Below the pieces are notes generated by a model. That model searched no databases. It saw nothing but the letters and a program-made list of their open reading frames with translations, and was not told where the DNA came from. A program made the translations under genes and the position numbers. 64,000 bases of DNA. It comes from Callorhinus ursinus. Its lineage: Eukaryota > Chordata > Mammalia > Carnivora > Otariidae. The stretch covers positions 6,666,223-6,730,222 of the forward strand of contig NW_020312894.1 of assembly GCF_003265705.1 (NCBI RefSeq). The letters are read 5' to 3'. Below are positions 22,347 to 32,634 of this stretch, piece by piece. Numbering within the stretch: the first letter of the stretch is position 1; every line of letters begins with the position of its first letter.

Positions 22347-22350
<4 letters not shown>

Positions 22351-22393
<43 letters not shown>
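22351..22393 (+). repeat. (TG)n microsatellite
   Basis: About 21 uninterrupted TG units within C-rich unique DNA. It can adopt Z-DNA and is likely polymorphic. Confidence 0.95.
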
Positions 22394-22394
<1 letters not shown>

Positions 22395-22735
22395 ACACTG
22401 TTCGTTCTTCCTCACTCACAGCCTCCCCAGGAATCCGATTTGTGTGTCAGGACACAAAACTGAGGTTGTTCAAAAGGGACCAAATGCTCTGTAGACCTTG
22501 TCACCTGAGGCACACCCCAACAGGCAGACTGTTTCTCAGCCCACCCCCCCCACCCCTCGGCCCACTTCCTAAGAAAGGCGACTCCACTCTTTTGTACTTT
22601 TAGTCCTGAATGTGCACTCCCAGGGCGGTGCTGGCCCCAGAACAGCTCTCCCCGTTTGTTAAAGCACAGACTTCCCTCCTGCTGTGGCCTGGCCTAGTCA
22701 GGGAACAGTATCAGCACAGGCTTTAAAAAATGGAA

Positions 22736-22913
22736 GAGCCTGATTGGCTTACTCGGTTAAGCATCTGCCTTCAGCTCAGGTCATGATCTCAGGGTCCTAG
22801 GATCAAGCCCCAGGTCAGGCTCTGTGCTCAGTGGGGAGCCTGTTTCTCCCTCTCCTCCCTGCTCATGCACTCTCTCTCTCTCTCTCTCTCTAAAATAAAT
22901 AAATAAAACCTTT
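22736..22913 (+). mobile_element. Carnivore tRNA-Lys SINE, diverged
   Basis: Head CCTGATTGGCTTACTCGGTT, then TCAGGTCATGATCTCAGGGT, a (CT)n tract and an A-rich tail. Flanking direct repeats AAAAATGGAAG / AAAAATAGAAG. It lies about 120 bp downstream of the FANK1 donor at 23035. Confidence 0.9.
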
Positions 22914-23035
22914 AAAAAAAAATAGAAGTTTCTGCTTCCAGTAAGGCCGAGCAAAGGGTAAGATGTTTTTACCTCTATATGGCTCGTTGTCTTCATTTAT
23001 CTTTAGATAAAGGAGTGCAGTGGTTGTATACTCAC

Positions 23036-23160
23036 TGGTGGTAGAAACGGAGACCACTGGGCTGTACTCGTATTCTCCAGAGGGGCTGGTGACCTTCAGT
23101 CGGAATTTGTACAGTGTTCGTGGTTCCAGACCTTCTACAACATGCTTTGTTGAGTATCCC
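23036..23160 (-). CDS. FANK1: FANK1 coding exon, second half of FN3 domain
   Basis: 125 bp. One base completes AC|G (Thr), then [20 protein letters not shown], then a segment ending SPVVSVSTT (residues about 65-105). [12 protein letters not shown] is the E-F strand signature of an FN3 fold (the LxPxTxYxxRV motif), and SPVVSVST is its final strand. Acceptor TCCCATACAG; donor ACCA|GTGAGT, leaving phase 1. A minus-strand reading frame runs on past the donor into the SINE but is not coding. Confidence 0.97.
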
Positions 23161-23369
23161 CTGTATGGGAGGAGACACACATGATGAGGACCCCAGGGGA
23201 TCAAATCAGCACACCCTGAAAGTCACTAAGAGCAGGTGGAAGCAAGGTGGGAATTCTGTCTACTTCCAGTATGACGCCCTCTTGGCTCTTGTCAGTCCCC
23301 CACACTAGACGGGAAGTGCCCTGAGTGCAAAGGACAAGTCCCACATCCATGCCATCCCACCGTGCACCA

Positions 23370-23480
23370 ATTGCAGAATCATGAGCAAACACAGGATTTT
23401 TTTTTTTTTTTTTTTGGCTTCAAGCAAAACTACTAAGTTTGGGGGTGGTTTGTTATGCAGCAAGAGATAACTGATACATC
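23370..23480 (+). mobile_element. MLT1-type (MaLR) LTR 3' end
   Basis: GTGGTTTGTTATGCAGCAAG then AGATAACTGATACA is the characteristic 3' terminus of MLT1 LTRs. An 18-bp T run interrupts it at 23399-23416. Confidence 0.65.
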
Positions 23481-23730
23481 ACATCATCAACAAAGAAGAA
23501 ACTACAACAAAGACAATGAAGAAATGATACCAGTGGCCTTAAGAAAAACATCTGAATTAAGAAACCAAGAAAACAGAAGGGTTAAGAGTCGATATAAATA
23601 TATTTACCATAAAAGTGAAAGCTCTAAAACCAAGATAAATATTCAGAAAAACTGCATGGCTTTAAAAATCATTATCATCATCTAAAATACATCCACCTGC
23701 ACAAAGTGGTCTCAAGAATAGGTGGATTTC

Positions 23731-23932
23731 AGGGCACCTGGGTGGCTCAGTTGGTGAAGTGTCTGCCTTTGGCTCAGGTCATGATCCCAGGGTCCTGTGA
23801 TCGAGGCTGGCATTGGGCTCCCTGCTCAGCAGGGAGTCTGCTTCTCCCTCTCCTTCTGGAGCTACTTCTGCTTGTGTGTGCACGCTCTCTCTCTTTCTCG
23901 CTCTCGCTCATAAATAAAACCTTTAAAAAAAA
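23731..23932 (+). mobile_element. Carnivore tRNA-Lys SINE
   Basis: Full-length head GGGCACCTGGGTGGCTCAGT, (CT)n, and an ATAAATAAAACCTTT-A tail. Flanking imperfect direct repeats end in TGGATTTC (23723-23730 and 23941-23948). Confidence 0.95.
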
Positions 23933-24839
23933 AGAGTAGCTGGATTTCCTCATTAGGCGAGCATACATCCATATCTATAGATATGGGAATCCTAGAAAGG
24001 GAGCCCAGAATTTGTGGCATCTGAAAAGATCTTTAGGAACGAAAATTGAATACAATATCCAAGCTTCAATGGAATTCAATGTCAGGTGTCAAAGACTTAA
24101 CATAGTTTCCAACCAAAATAAAACCAAAAGTGCCCCCAATAAAACCCATCGTTGCTAAATATCCTAAGCTCACGCTGAAGCAGGCAGCACCTTCATCACC
24201 CCTGGAAAGAGGAATTACACAACTGTTTAGAAAACAGAAGTCACTGGGCACGTTTAGGGAAGGCTGGAGACTCTCCCTTCAATAGAGAGGACCCCGAGGA
24301 GAGTACCAGACACACACAGGGGCCCCAGGACACAGCTGTCCACCACGGTACTCCACAATGATTGCAGCCCAGCTGCGGGGAGACAAACGGAAGCCGTTCG
24401 GGAAGCTCGTGGAGAAGCACAAATTCCCATGGCCCATGCATGGTACCTAAATCAGTGAAATAGTCTTAGGACTTTTCCACAATAGAGGAGAGCATATGAA
24501 AGTCTAAGGTATGCCTGTATTTTTGTTGTCAATAAACAAATATTTGATGCAGCAGCTGAGCAAACACGGAACATGAGAAACCCAATACTGGAACGCCTAA
24601 GGACTCGGGAGCCAGACTTGCCCTCTCTCTCTATGCTCCCCCCGCCCCAGTTCCAATCCAGTCCAGCAGGAGCCGGGGACTCTCCCCGAGGCTGATCTTC
24701 CCCGACTGCTGCTCCTTGACATCTCCACTCGGCCTCCAGCTGATGCCCCAACTGAACTTCTGCTCCTCTCCGCAACCCCCATCTTCCCATCTTTGTTATT
24801 GGAGATGCTCAGGCCCAATCTGCTGGGGCCACCTGTGGA

Positions 24840-25190
24840 AGACTAGATTATTGGCCCCAAATATTTGGTGTCCTCCCCCAAGGATCCTGTTACCCCTGCC
24901 CGGTCGAACTCAGACGTGGCCGTAGGACTTGCTTTGAGCAAAGAACCAGAAGCAGGAGTGAAATGGGTCATTCTGGATGGAAGCTTCTAGAAACAGTGTG
25001 CCCTGCCCTCTGCCCACGGCCACAGTGACCGGCAACCTCTGGGCGGAGGCTGCTCCGTCAGCCCGGGCAGATGTGGGTGACAGACACCGTAGAATGGAGC
25101 CATGGCCAACACATCGGTTATGTCGTGTGGGAAATAAACTGTTGTCCTAAAGCATGGAGATTCTGAAGTTGAGGTTTAATGCGGCCAAAC
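24840..25190 (+). mobile_element. MaLR/MLT1-like LTR
   Basis: GACTAGATTATTGGCCCCAA at the start, then a run with GACGTGGCCGTAGGACTTGC and GGAAATAAACTGTTGTCCTA (an AATAAA-bearing LTR poly(A) region). The assignment is by general resemblance and the subfamily is uncertain. Confidence 0.45.
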
Positions 25191-25224
25191 CCACCCGTCC
25201 AGGAGGGGCAGATCTAGATCTATC

Positions 25225-25980
25225 CCCTTGACACTCCTCTTTCTCTCCCATCTCCTATCTGAGCCACCCGCAAAGTCTTCAATCTGTCTTTCAAACCATC
25301 CTAAATTCAACTACGGCTCACCCGGTTCCATCACCTCCCACCTCTGTTACTGCAGAATCCTCACTGCCTTGCGCCTCCCTGGAGACTGTTCTCACCTCAG
25401 CATCCAGAACGATCGTCAGAGAGCCAGAGTGTCAGCCAGGCCCTGCCCCTCCTCAGCCTAGCGGTCTCCGCTGGCTTTCCTGCCACAGTTCTGCCCCCCC
25501 GCCCCCCCGCCCCCCGCCGCCAGACTCCAGCGGCGGCCTCCCATTGCTTCACTGACCCTCATCCCGTGCTGCTCTTCTGCTCACTCACTCGACTCCTCAG
25601 TGTTCCTGGAACATACTGGGCCCAGTCCCATCTCAAGGGGGCTTCCCTTGCTATTTCTTCTACTTGGAATGTTCTTCTTTCAGATACTCTCCAGGCTCCA
25701 GATCTGCCTCAGTTGCTTCTTTATCCAGATGCAAACTTCTCAGGGAGGTCTTCTTTACCTCTGCTCCAAACCCCCAACTTTTCCTGTGCTTTTTCTCCTT
25801 GGTACTTCTCACCATCTCTATTTACCTACTCTGTATTTTCACTTACATCTCTTATTTATTGTTTTTCTCATCATGAGGGAGGAATTTTTGTCCGTTTGTT
25901 CAGTGCGCATCCCCTGCATCCAGAGCAGTGTCTGGTGCATAGTAGGTACCCATTAATACATGCTGATTGAATGACTGAAA
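25225..25980 (+). mobile_element. L2 element, long 3' segment
   Basis: About 750 bp of L2: TGGCTTTCCTGCCACAGTTC region, CTATTTCTTCTACTTGGAAT, CAGGGAGGTCTTCTTTACCT, and the terminal GTGTCTGGTGCATAGTAGGT with ATTGAATGACTGA. A C/G-rich expansion at 25494-25520 interrupts it. Confidence 0.85.
25494..25520. repeat. C-rich tract
   Basis: CCCCCCCGCCCCCCCGCCCC: G4-capable on the minus strand, which is the transcribed sense of FANK1 pre-mRNA. Confidence 0.8.
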
Positions 25981-26777
25981 TGCAAGATAATCGTGCATGA
26001 ATGATTCATGACTGAAATGCACAGTTGTCACAGGACTTTAGAGGGGTAGAGAATAGGTTATTAATGAGTTTCTTAGTGGAGGTAGAATCTAACCATGTAG
26101 AAGAAAGGATCAGCGAGGAAGACATTGGTCTGAACAGAAAAAACTGCTGAACATACACACAAGAAAAGTCAGGGCCTATTCAAAGGACAGTAAACAGATC
26201 TTGTTGGAGGATTCATGCTCAGAAGTAAGAGACAACAAGGCAGGCAGGTTGTGGACCAACTGTGAAGGGCATCATCTGCAAAGTTTGACCTTCATACTTC
26301 CAGAAATAGAGACTCCCTGAAGAGAATTTGACGGAAGGATGATTAGTTAAGAAGGTAACCTAGCAAGACAGAACGGACGCCTAGAAGGCAAGAGAAGACG
26401 GACAAGGCCCATTCATTCAGCAAAAGTGCAACTTAGCTGCAGGACCTGGAGATCCATCTGGACACTAGTCAGAAGATGGAGCCTGCATCCTGGTTGGGCG
26501 GAAATGCCACGATACCACGAGGGGAAGCAGAATGTGGTGTTTGCAAAGGGGGAACTCACAAAACAGGGTAAGGGGCTGTGAGGTCACCACCGATTCAGGA
26601 TGGGCTGGCGGTGAACACAGAGAGAAACAGACAAGTCACAAGGAAGTTCTTAAATCCATAATTCCAAGGTCAGATATTTGAAACCGCTTTTTCAAAGTAA
26701 GGCATTGCTGGTCTTCAGGATACCTAGAGAAGGTAGTGCAAGGAAGCGGAAGACGTCAAGATTAACACAGTCTCTTT

Positions 26778-26792
26778 CTGCCACCTAGTGGC
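26778..26792 (-). promoter_or_regulatory. CTCF-type motif
   Basis: The minus strand reads GCCACTAGGTGGCAG, which matches the CTCF core CCASYAGRKGGCAG at every position. It sits outside any recognised transposon, at the edge of a GC-rich segment (26780-27110). Confidence 0.5.
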
Positions 26793-27592
26793 AAGCTTCT
26801 GCCGTCACTTCTCCAAGGGCAGGCAAGCTTGGGGGTGGCAGTCCGTAGGTCTTGCTGCCAGCTCCAGGATGCCAGGCCCTCCTCCGGGCCGACCGCCCCC
26901 CAAGCCCGACAGCACTCAGGTCTCTGGGGAACGTGTGACGGCCGCGACAGATGCCCCAGGCTGGAGGCCAGTGTGTGGCTGAGCTCCAGTGGGGGGAGGC
27001 GGTCCGCGGGGCTGCCGGCAGAGAAGGGAGGAGGAAGAGGAAGGAGCAACCAGCACAGCCCCACCTGCGGTGCCCGAGAGCAGCGTGTGTGCCAGGGGCA
27101 CCCGGGAAAGAAAGGATGTTTCTTCCCTTCTCCACATTCCTACCTCTAATATCCTAATTCATGCTTTGAGATTTCAGATGGAAATTACCTAATAGAGAAT
27201 AACACGGCATGACCTCATTAAAATACCATTTTTGAGTCGTGGGGCCAAAATTATTTGCAGATGGTAACTACATTTCAGAGAAATGCATTTGGTTTTGTTG
27301 TTGTTTTGGGGTTTTTTGTTTGTATCTTAAAAAAAAAAAAAAACCACCACCCAACCAACCAATTGTTCATTAAATCTCAGGGTTGTCATCATTCAGGGAA
27401 GAGTGAAAGCCTCTGTTAATACCCTCAACATCATCTTGATGCCACCCTGAGAAAAAGCTAGCAAACTGCTGGAAATGCTCTGGGCCTTGACCGCATCAAC
27501 ACCAGTCTCCCGACTGTGAGGCTGCCCTACGGCATCCCGTAACGTTAGCCCTGGGGACGTGGGCAAGATGTACACAAGATCTCTGTTATCTC

Positions 27593-27790
27593 GGGTGCCT
27601 GGGTGGCTCAGTTGGTTGAGCGACTGCCTTCGGCTCAGGTCATGATCCTGGAGTCCCGGGATTGAGTCCCGCATCGGGCTCCCTGCTCAGCGGGGAGTCT
27701 GCTTCTCCCTCTGACCCTCTTCCCTCTCGTGCTTCCTATCTGTCATTCTCTCTCTCTCAAATAAATAAAATCTTTAAAAAAAAAAAAAAA
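27593..27790 (+). mobile_element. Carnivore tRNA-Lys SINE, young
   Basis: Full-length, with a perfect 16-bp duplication AGATCTCTGTTATCTC at 27577-27592 and 27791-27806. Confidence 0.97.
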
Positions 27791-27848
27791 AGATCTCTGT
27801 TATCTCTTACAGCCTGATAGGAATCTATGATTATCTCAAAATTCATTT

Positions 27849-28051
27849 TGTTTTCATTTTTATTTTAAAAATTATTTATTTATTTAACAGAGAGACACAG
27901 CGAGAGAGGGAACGCAAGCAGGGGCAGTGGGAGAGGGAGAAGCAGGCTTCCCGTGGAGCAGGGACCCAGGTGCGGGGCTCGATCCCAGGACCCTGGGACC
28001 ATGACCTGAGCTGAAGGCAGACACCTAACAACTGAGCCACCCAGGCAGCCC
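27849..28051 (-). mobile_element. Carnivore tRNA-Lys SINE
   Basis: Reverse orientation, tail TTATTTATTTATTT, head GAGCCACCCAGGCAGCC. Near-perfect duplication CTCAAAATT(C/A)ATTT at 27835-27848 and 28052-28065. It forms an inverted pair with the SINE 60 bp away. Confidence 0.95.
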
Positions 28052-28916
28052 CTCAAAATTAATTTCAGTTCACAGCCATATTTGTATCACATTTTTGGTA
28101 TCCCTAAGGTAGTCATTTGGCAAGTGGTAAAGCAGTCAAAGGGAAGAAATAAGAGCTAAAATGAAGACTAAGGAAAAAAGGACTTCTTGATTACCCGGTT
28201 ATACTGATTTATTAATTCGTGTGACAAGTATTCAGAGGGCCCGCTAGGTGCCCACACTGCCTAGGAGCGGGGGTATCAGGTGTTAAGCAAGCAGGAATCT
28301 TTTCTGCCTTTCAGAGTTTAAACACTGGTGTGGAGACAAAACGAACAGGCCAATGGGACAGATAATTCCAGCAGAGCCGGGCTAGGAGCACATCAAACAA
28401 CATCAGGACAGAGGGGGTGCCCGGGTGGAATATCTGACCTGGTATTTGCATGGTGTGAAGGAACCAGCCATGTGAAAACAGGAGGAAACCTAACAAGAAA
28501 GGCCCCGCCCTGGGGACCAGCACAGCCTGGGAACAGCTAACCAAGAACAGCGGGGTGACAGGAGGTCCAGAGATATCGTGGGTAGACCTGGGGGCCCCAG
28601 CCCACATCTCCAAACACAGCAGCCTCCTCCAATTTCAAATGCTCTTGATTCTGTCTCTACATTTTAGAGTTTTAAAATATACCATGTGAATACTGCAGGA
28701 GCCTAAGAAGCTCTCAAAGGTAGAGGAGGCTTCATTTCAAAGTTACTGCTAATGCTGATTTTCCAAAAATTCTAATTCGTAAAAACCATGCTGGCAGATG
28801 ATGCCAACTCATTCTTTTCTTTCATTTCAGAATGAGTCTTTTTAAAGACAATAAAAACCATTCCAGTGCATCAGGAAACCAAAGCAAAATGTTAAGCAAT
28901 TCAACATTGCACCTAC

Positions 28917-29094
28917 GTATAAATGATACCATAAGTGTGCATTTTGGGGTCTTCTTCTTCAATTGAGAACCTGAACCACTGCTCCTGAGGTCCTTGCCGT
29001 TTCGCTCGCTTTTCCAGATCCCAGTATAACTCGATGCTGTGATGAGTCACTTTGCCCACAACAGGTGGATGAGGCTTTGAGGATGGCGTGATTT
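28917..29094 (-). CDS. FANK1: FANK1 coding exon, first half of FN3 domain
   Basis: 178 bp, the first coding exon visible here. It reads [20 protein letters not shown], then [20 protein letters not shown] and a [11 protein letters not shown] end (residues about 6-63). [20 protein letters not shown] is the A-B strand opening of an FN3 domain, with the Pro-rich start and the core Trp. The donor is AC|GTAGGT. The acceptor is TAG|AAATC, directly after an uninterrupted 26-T run. It is entered in phase 1, so the missing upstream exon supplies the start codon, about four codons and one base. Confidence 0.97.
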
Positions 29095-29096
29095 CT

Positions 29097-29122
29097 AAAA
29101 AAAAAAAAAAAAAAAAAAAAAA
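29097..29122 (-). promoter_or_regulatory. FANK1: Homopolymeric polypyrimidine tract of the FANK1 acceptor
   Basis: 26 consecutive T on the minus strand end directly at the AG of the acceptor. It serves as the U2AF-binding tract and is also a length-unstable homopolymer. Confidence 0.8.
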
Positions 29123-29469
29123 CAATGATACAGACTTTCAGGACTACATTTCTGTAAGGACCCAAGATCAGCTGAGTGCATTATAGCTGCTCAGAGATCA
29201 GACTGTTTTCCTACACATCAGACACAGATGTGAGTACTCCCTGCTCCTTGAAGAATATCTGAAAAGCTTAAGTGACAGAAAATCCAGCTGACGTAGTGAG
29301 CTACCACATACTTCAACGGGTAGGTTGTATCATAACCCATCAATACCATATTTCACTTATGGACCTTTCCAAAATGATGGTTAACATATCAGACTAATTA
29401 GGTTGTTTTTGAGCTAATGAAACTCAGTATGCTGCTATCATCCTCCAGTGAACTGGCTGGTAAACAAAG

Positions 29470-30028
29470 CCAACAGACAAATATAGCTGGTCCAAATATT
29501 TGTAACATAGATGACAAAGGATTAATATCTATTCTAGATAAACAGCTCTTACAGACTAACCAAGGGGAAAAACCCAAAGGCTAACAACCAACCAGGCAAA
29601 AGATGAGCAGCGCACAAAATATCAAAAACGAATAGCCAGTATAATGTCCAAACAGACACGGATATTCCCTACTGGCCACAGAAATTGAAAACAATGGTAT
29701 ATAACTTTATATCTAGTCAAGCCCAAGACGAGATATCACAACTATTAGAGGTGACAGTGTAGGGAGAGGACACTCTCAAACATTGCTGGTGGGGAAACAG
29801 GAACTCTAGCCTTTTTAGGAAGCAATATGGCAGCATGTATTAAAATTAGACATACATACAGCCCTCTCTCCAGCAATCCCATGCCTGCAGAAATCAGAGC
29901 ACCAAAGCACAGAGGGACATCTCTACAAGGACACTAAGTGCTACAGTTTTTAGCAGGTTACAGCAAACAAGAGATGACCTATTAATAAGGGCATGGTCAA
30001 ATAAATGACATGTCCATAGCATGGAATA
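29470..30028 (+). mobile_element. L1M ORF2/3' end, degraded
   Basis: Matches to the L1 ORF2 end: ACAAAGGATTAATATCTATT, AACATTGCTGGTGGGGAAAC, AGCAATATGGCAGCATG. Frames are broken. Confidence 0.75.
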
Positions 30029-30037
30029 TTCCATGGT

Positions 30038-30929
30038 ATTTTTTAAATTATTTTTTTATTAACATATCATGTATTATTTGTTTCAGGGGCACAGGTCTGT
30101 GATTCATCAGTCTTACACAATTCACAGCGTTCACCATAGCACATACCTTCCCCAGTGTCCATCACCCACCCCATCCCTCCCACCCCTTCCACTCCAGCAA
30201 CCTTCAGTTTGTTTCCTGAGATTAAGAGTCTCTTATGGTTTGTCTCCCTCTCTGGTTTCGTCTTGTTTTATTTTTCCCTCCTTTCCCCTATGATCCTCTG
30301 TCTTGTTTCTCAAATTCCTCATATCAGTGAGATATGATACTTGCCTTTCTCTGATTGCTTTACTTCTCTTAGCATAATACCCTCTAGTTCCATCCACGTC
30401 GTTGCAAATGGCAAGATTTCATTTTCTGATGGCTGCATAATAGTCCATTGTGTATATATACCACATCTTCTTTAGCCATTCATCTGTTGATGGACATCTA
30501 GGCTCTTTCCATAGTTTGGCTATTATGGACATTGCTGATATAAACATTGGGGTGCATGTGCCCCTTCGGATCCCTACATTTGTATCTTTGGGGTAAATAC
30601 CCAGTAGTGCAATTGCTGGGTCGTAGGGTAGCTCTATTTTCAACTGTTTGAGGAACCTCCATACTGTTTTCCAGAGTGGTTGCACCGGCTTGCATTCCCA
30701 CCAACAGTGTAGGAGGGTTCCCCTTTCTCCGCATCCCCGCCAACATCTGTCATTTCCTGACTTGTTAATTTTAGCCTTTCTGACTCACGTGAGGTGGTAT
30801 CTCACTGAGGTTTTGATTTGTATTTCCCTAATGCCGAGTGATGTTGAGCACTTTTTTATGTGTCTGTTGGCCATTTGAATGTCTTCTTTGCAGAAATGTC
30901 TGTTCATGTCTTCTGCCCATTTCTTGATT
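30038..30929 (-). mobile_element. L1 with partial ORF2 and 3' UTR, 5'-truncated (about 890 bp)
   Basis: In antisense it shows the 3' UTR (TGTATTATTTGTTTCAGGGG; CACAGCGTTCACCATAGCAC) and then the end of ORF2. Its minus-strand frame (30419-30685) reads [20 protein letters not shown], the conserved C-terminal ORF2p region, ending YYAAIRK. The target duplication TTCCATGGT is at 30029-30037 and 30930-30938. It is not autonomous. Confidence 0.93.
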
Positions 30930-31180
30930 TTCCATGGTCTTTTAAAAATGAACTAGTTATATTCTAGATGCCTGGAAAGGATTTCCAGGAAGTATTGTTG
31001 AATGAGATGCAGAGAAAGATGCAGAGAAAAATACAGGCTATTGCTATCAAAGAAGACAAGGGGCACAGCACAGCACACACCAAGTTGGTCAGCATCCGGC
31101 TGTTGCGCTTCATCTTAGCTTCACCTGCCCTGCTAGATTTTTAAGTTCCTTGAGGGCTGGGTCCATGTCTTACACTCCTT

Positions 31181-31387
31181 TTTTTTTTTTTTTTAAGATT
31201 TTATTATTGGGAGACAGAGCGCAAGCAAGTGGAGGGGCAGAGGGAGAAGGAGAGAAACAACCTTAAGCAGGCTCCACGCCCAGCGCAGAGCCTGACACAG
31301 GGCTCGATCTCACAACCCTGGGATCATGACCTGAGCCAAAATCAAGAGTCAAGACACTTAACCCGCTGAGCCACCCAGGTGCCCCTG
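31181..31387 (-). mobile_element. Carnivore tRNA-Lys SINE
   Basis: T-run, AAGATTTTATTATTGGGAGA, then GAGCCACCCAGGTGCCCC. Imperfect target duplications ATGTCTTACACTCCTT and ATGTCTGACACTTCTT. Confidence 0.95.
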
Positions 31388-31660
31388 ATGTCTGACACTT
31401 CTTTTAAAAACTCTCTGTATCCCAGGGGGCCTTTCAGGCCTCAGAAGTATCAGTGATTTACCACACTTGCTATTCACTAATAAAGGGTGTTGTTCTTCCC
31501 TGAAGCCCTGTCTCAGTAGCGGACCTACTACTCCCCGCAAACCCCGGAGCATCCTGCAGTGTAGCCCTCCTTTAGGAAGGCAGGGTTGCCCTGAGCTTGT
31601 AGCCTGCTCCAGGCCCCGAGGGCAGACAACCACCAATTTCCTTTACTTAGATACCTAGAT

Positions 31661-31674
31661 ACACTAGGGGGCAG
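31661..31674 (+). promoter_or_regulatory. CTCF-type motif
   Basis: Plus strand ACACTAGGGGGCAG matches the CTCF core CCASYAGRKGGCAG at 13 of 14 positions. It is oriented opposite to the motif at 26778-26792. Confidence 0.45.
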
Positions 31675-31829
31675 CCTGCAAGCTCATTTTTCCCAACTTG
31701 ATTTTCCCAGTATTTATCGAGAGCATGGCATGATGGAATTGGATAAACCTGGGTTTAAATTCATGCCCTGAAACAGAGTCAAAAATATTCAAAGTGTTTT
31801 GTGATAACTCAGTAGCCTATGAACTTGCT

Positions 31830-32225
31830 AATTACAGTGTACTTCATACAATGAAATCTTACACAGCAGCTAAAAGGAGCTAGATCTACACGCAATAGAG
31901 GTAAATCTCAATGAGTGAAAAACACACGTTCTAAGGATCCGCTACATCATACTGCTTATGTAAGATTTTACAACACAACACTAGATATTGTTTGTGAATA
32001 CACAAATATGCAGTAAAGGTTAAATACGTGGATGGGAAGAATGCACACCACCAGGATAGAGTTATCTCCAAGAAGTTGGGGAAGGGATGGAGAGGTCATG
32101 GGGAGGGAGACTTGCCACTCTATTTGTAGGGTTTCAGTTCTTTAAGAATTTAAAACCTATTTGGCAAAACGCTTGCATTTTAAACCTGTATGGTACATGG
32201 AGCCGTATGATTTTGATAAGAATTC
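31830..32225 (+). mobile_element. L1M 3' end, diverged
   Basis: Old L1 tail features such as GGTAAATCTCAATGAGTGAA and ATACTGCTTATGTAAGATTT. Diverged, with an uncertain 5' boundary. Confidence 0.5.
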
Positions 32226-32235
32226 TGGTATTTTT

Positions 32236-32430
32236 TTTTTTAAGATTTTATTTATTTGATAGAGAGCGACACAGCGAGAGAGGGAACACAAGCAGGGGGA
32301 GAGGCAGAGGGAGAGGGAGAAGCAGGCTTCCTGCGGAGCAGGGAGCCCGATGTGGGACTCGATCCCAGGACCCTGGGATCATGACCTGAGCCGAAGGCAG
32401 ACGCTTAACGACTGAGCCACCCAGGCGCCC
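32236..32430 (-). mobile_element. Carnivore tRNA-Lys SINE, young
   Basis: Complete element with GAGCCACCCAGGCGCCC at the head and a perfect duplication CTGGTATTTTT at 32225-32235 and 32431-32441. Confidence 0.96.
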
Positions 32431-32634
32431 CTGGTATTTTTGTTATGACCTGCTATTATCCATATTTTAGGACGTTGGCTTTAGGATCCTAAAATATACG
32501 TATAAACAGGTTACTAGTCAAAGTGCAAACATCAGGAAGCCAAAGGAACAGAGGCCTGGGTCAGCACTGAGCCTCCATGGGAGCGGACAGAAATGGCAAG
32601 TGATACGCCTAGTAGCTGGGGAACAACAAAAATC

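Larger units (their letters stand above)
16164..23035 (-). other. FANK1 intron, 6.9 kb
   Basis: Contains MIR/L2 pieces, MER20, two SINEs, an L1 3' end, two (TG)n arrays and a GC-rich stretch near 16640-16870. The unique-looking segments at 18660-19370, 19480-20000 and 20170-21780 hold overlapping short ORFs on both strands but no supported gene. Confidence 0.7.
23161..28916 (-). other. FANK1 intron, 5.8 kb
   Basis: Contains MaLR LTR remnants, L2, three SINEs, a C-rich tract, a CTCF-like motif and one frame-compatible cryptic acceptor. The stretches at 23480-23720 and 26000-26770 are A-rich or unique and hold no supported gene. Confidence 0.7.
4155..29094 (-). other. FANK1: FANK1 gene locus (5' end off window)
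   Basis: This is the fibronectin type III and ankyrin repeat domain protein 1 locus, minus strand. Ten coding exons (29094-28917, 23160-23036, 16163-16082, 15108-15034, 14212-14147, 8541-8376, 5411-5268, 4723-4646, 4532-4488, 4392-4339) join to 1013 bases of coding sequence with canonical GT-AG introns. If the missing first exon supplies five codons, as in the human protein, the product is about 341 aa: FN3 at about 6-105, then ankyrin repeats at about 143-335. The family member in mouse and human is a testis-enriched, largely nuclear protein of late meiotic and haploid germ cells, linked to COPS5/JAB1 and AP-1 signalling and to germ-cell survival. Nothing here is broken, so the gene is probably functional. 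In human its 5' neighbour is DHX32, head to head; neither that nor the FANK1 promoter lies in this window. Confidence 0.97.

Noticed and set aside
22890..23035. Extension of the FN3 exon reading frame past the donor.
   Set aside because: The GTGAGT donor at 23035-23030 is strong, the phase fits the next exon exactly, and the extension runs into the SINE tail.
26770..27150. GC-rich block with many CpG, considered as a promoter island for an internal FANK1 start.
   Set aside because: Short, CpG density moderate only, and no suitable first exon with a donor in phase with a FANK1 exon was seen.
30419..30685. 88-residue ORF on the minus strand with good similarity to a known protein.
   Set aside because: It is the C-terminal end of L1 ORF2p in a 5'-truncated element, not a host gene.
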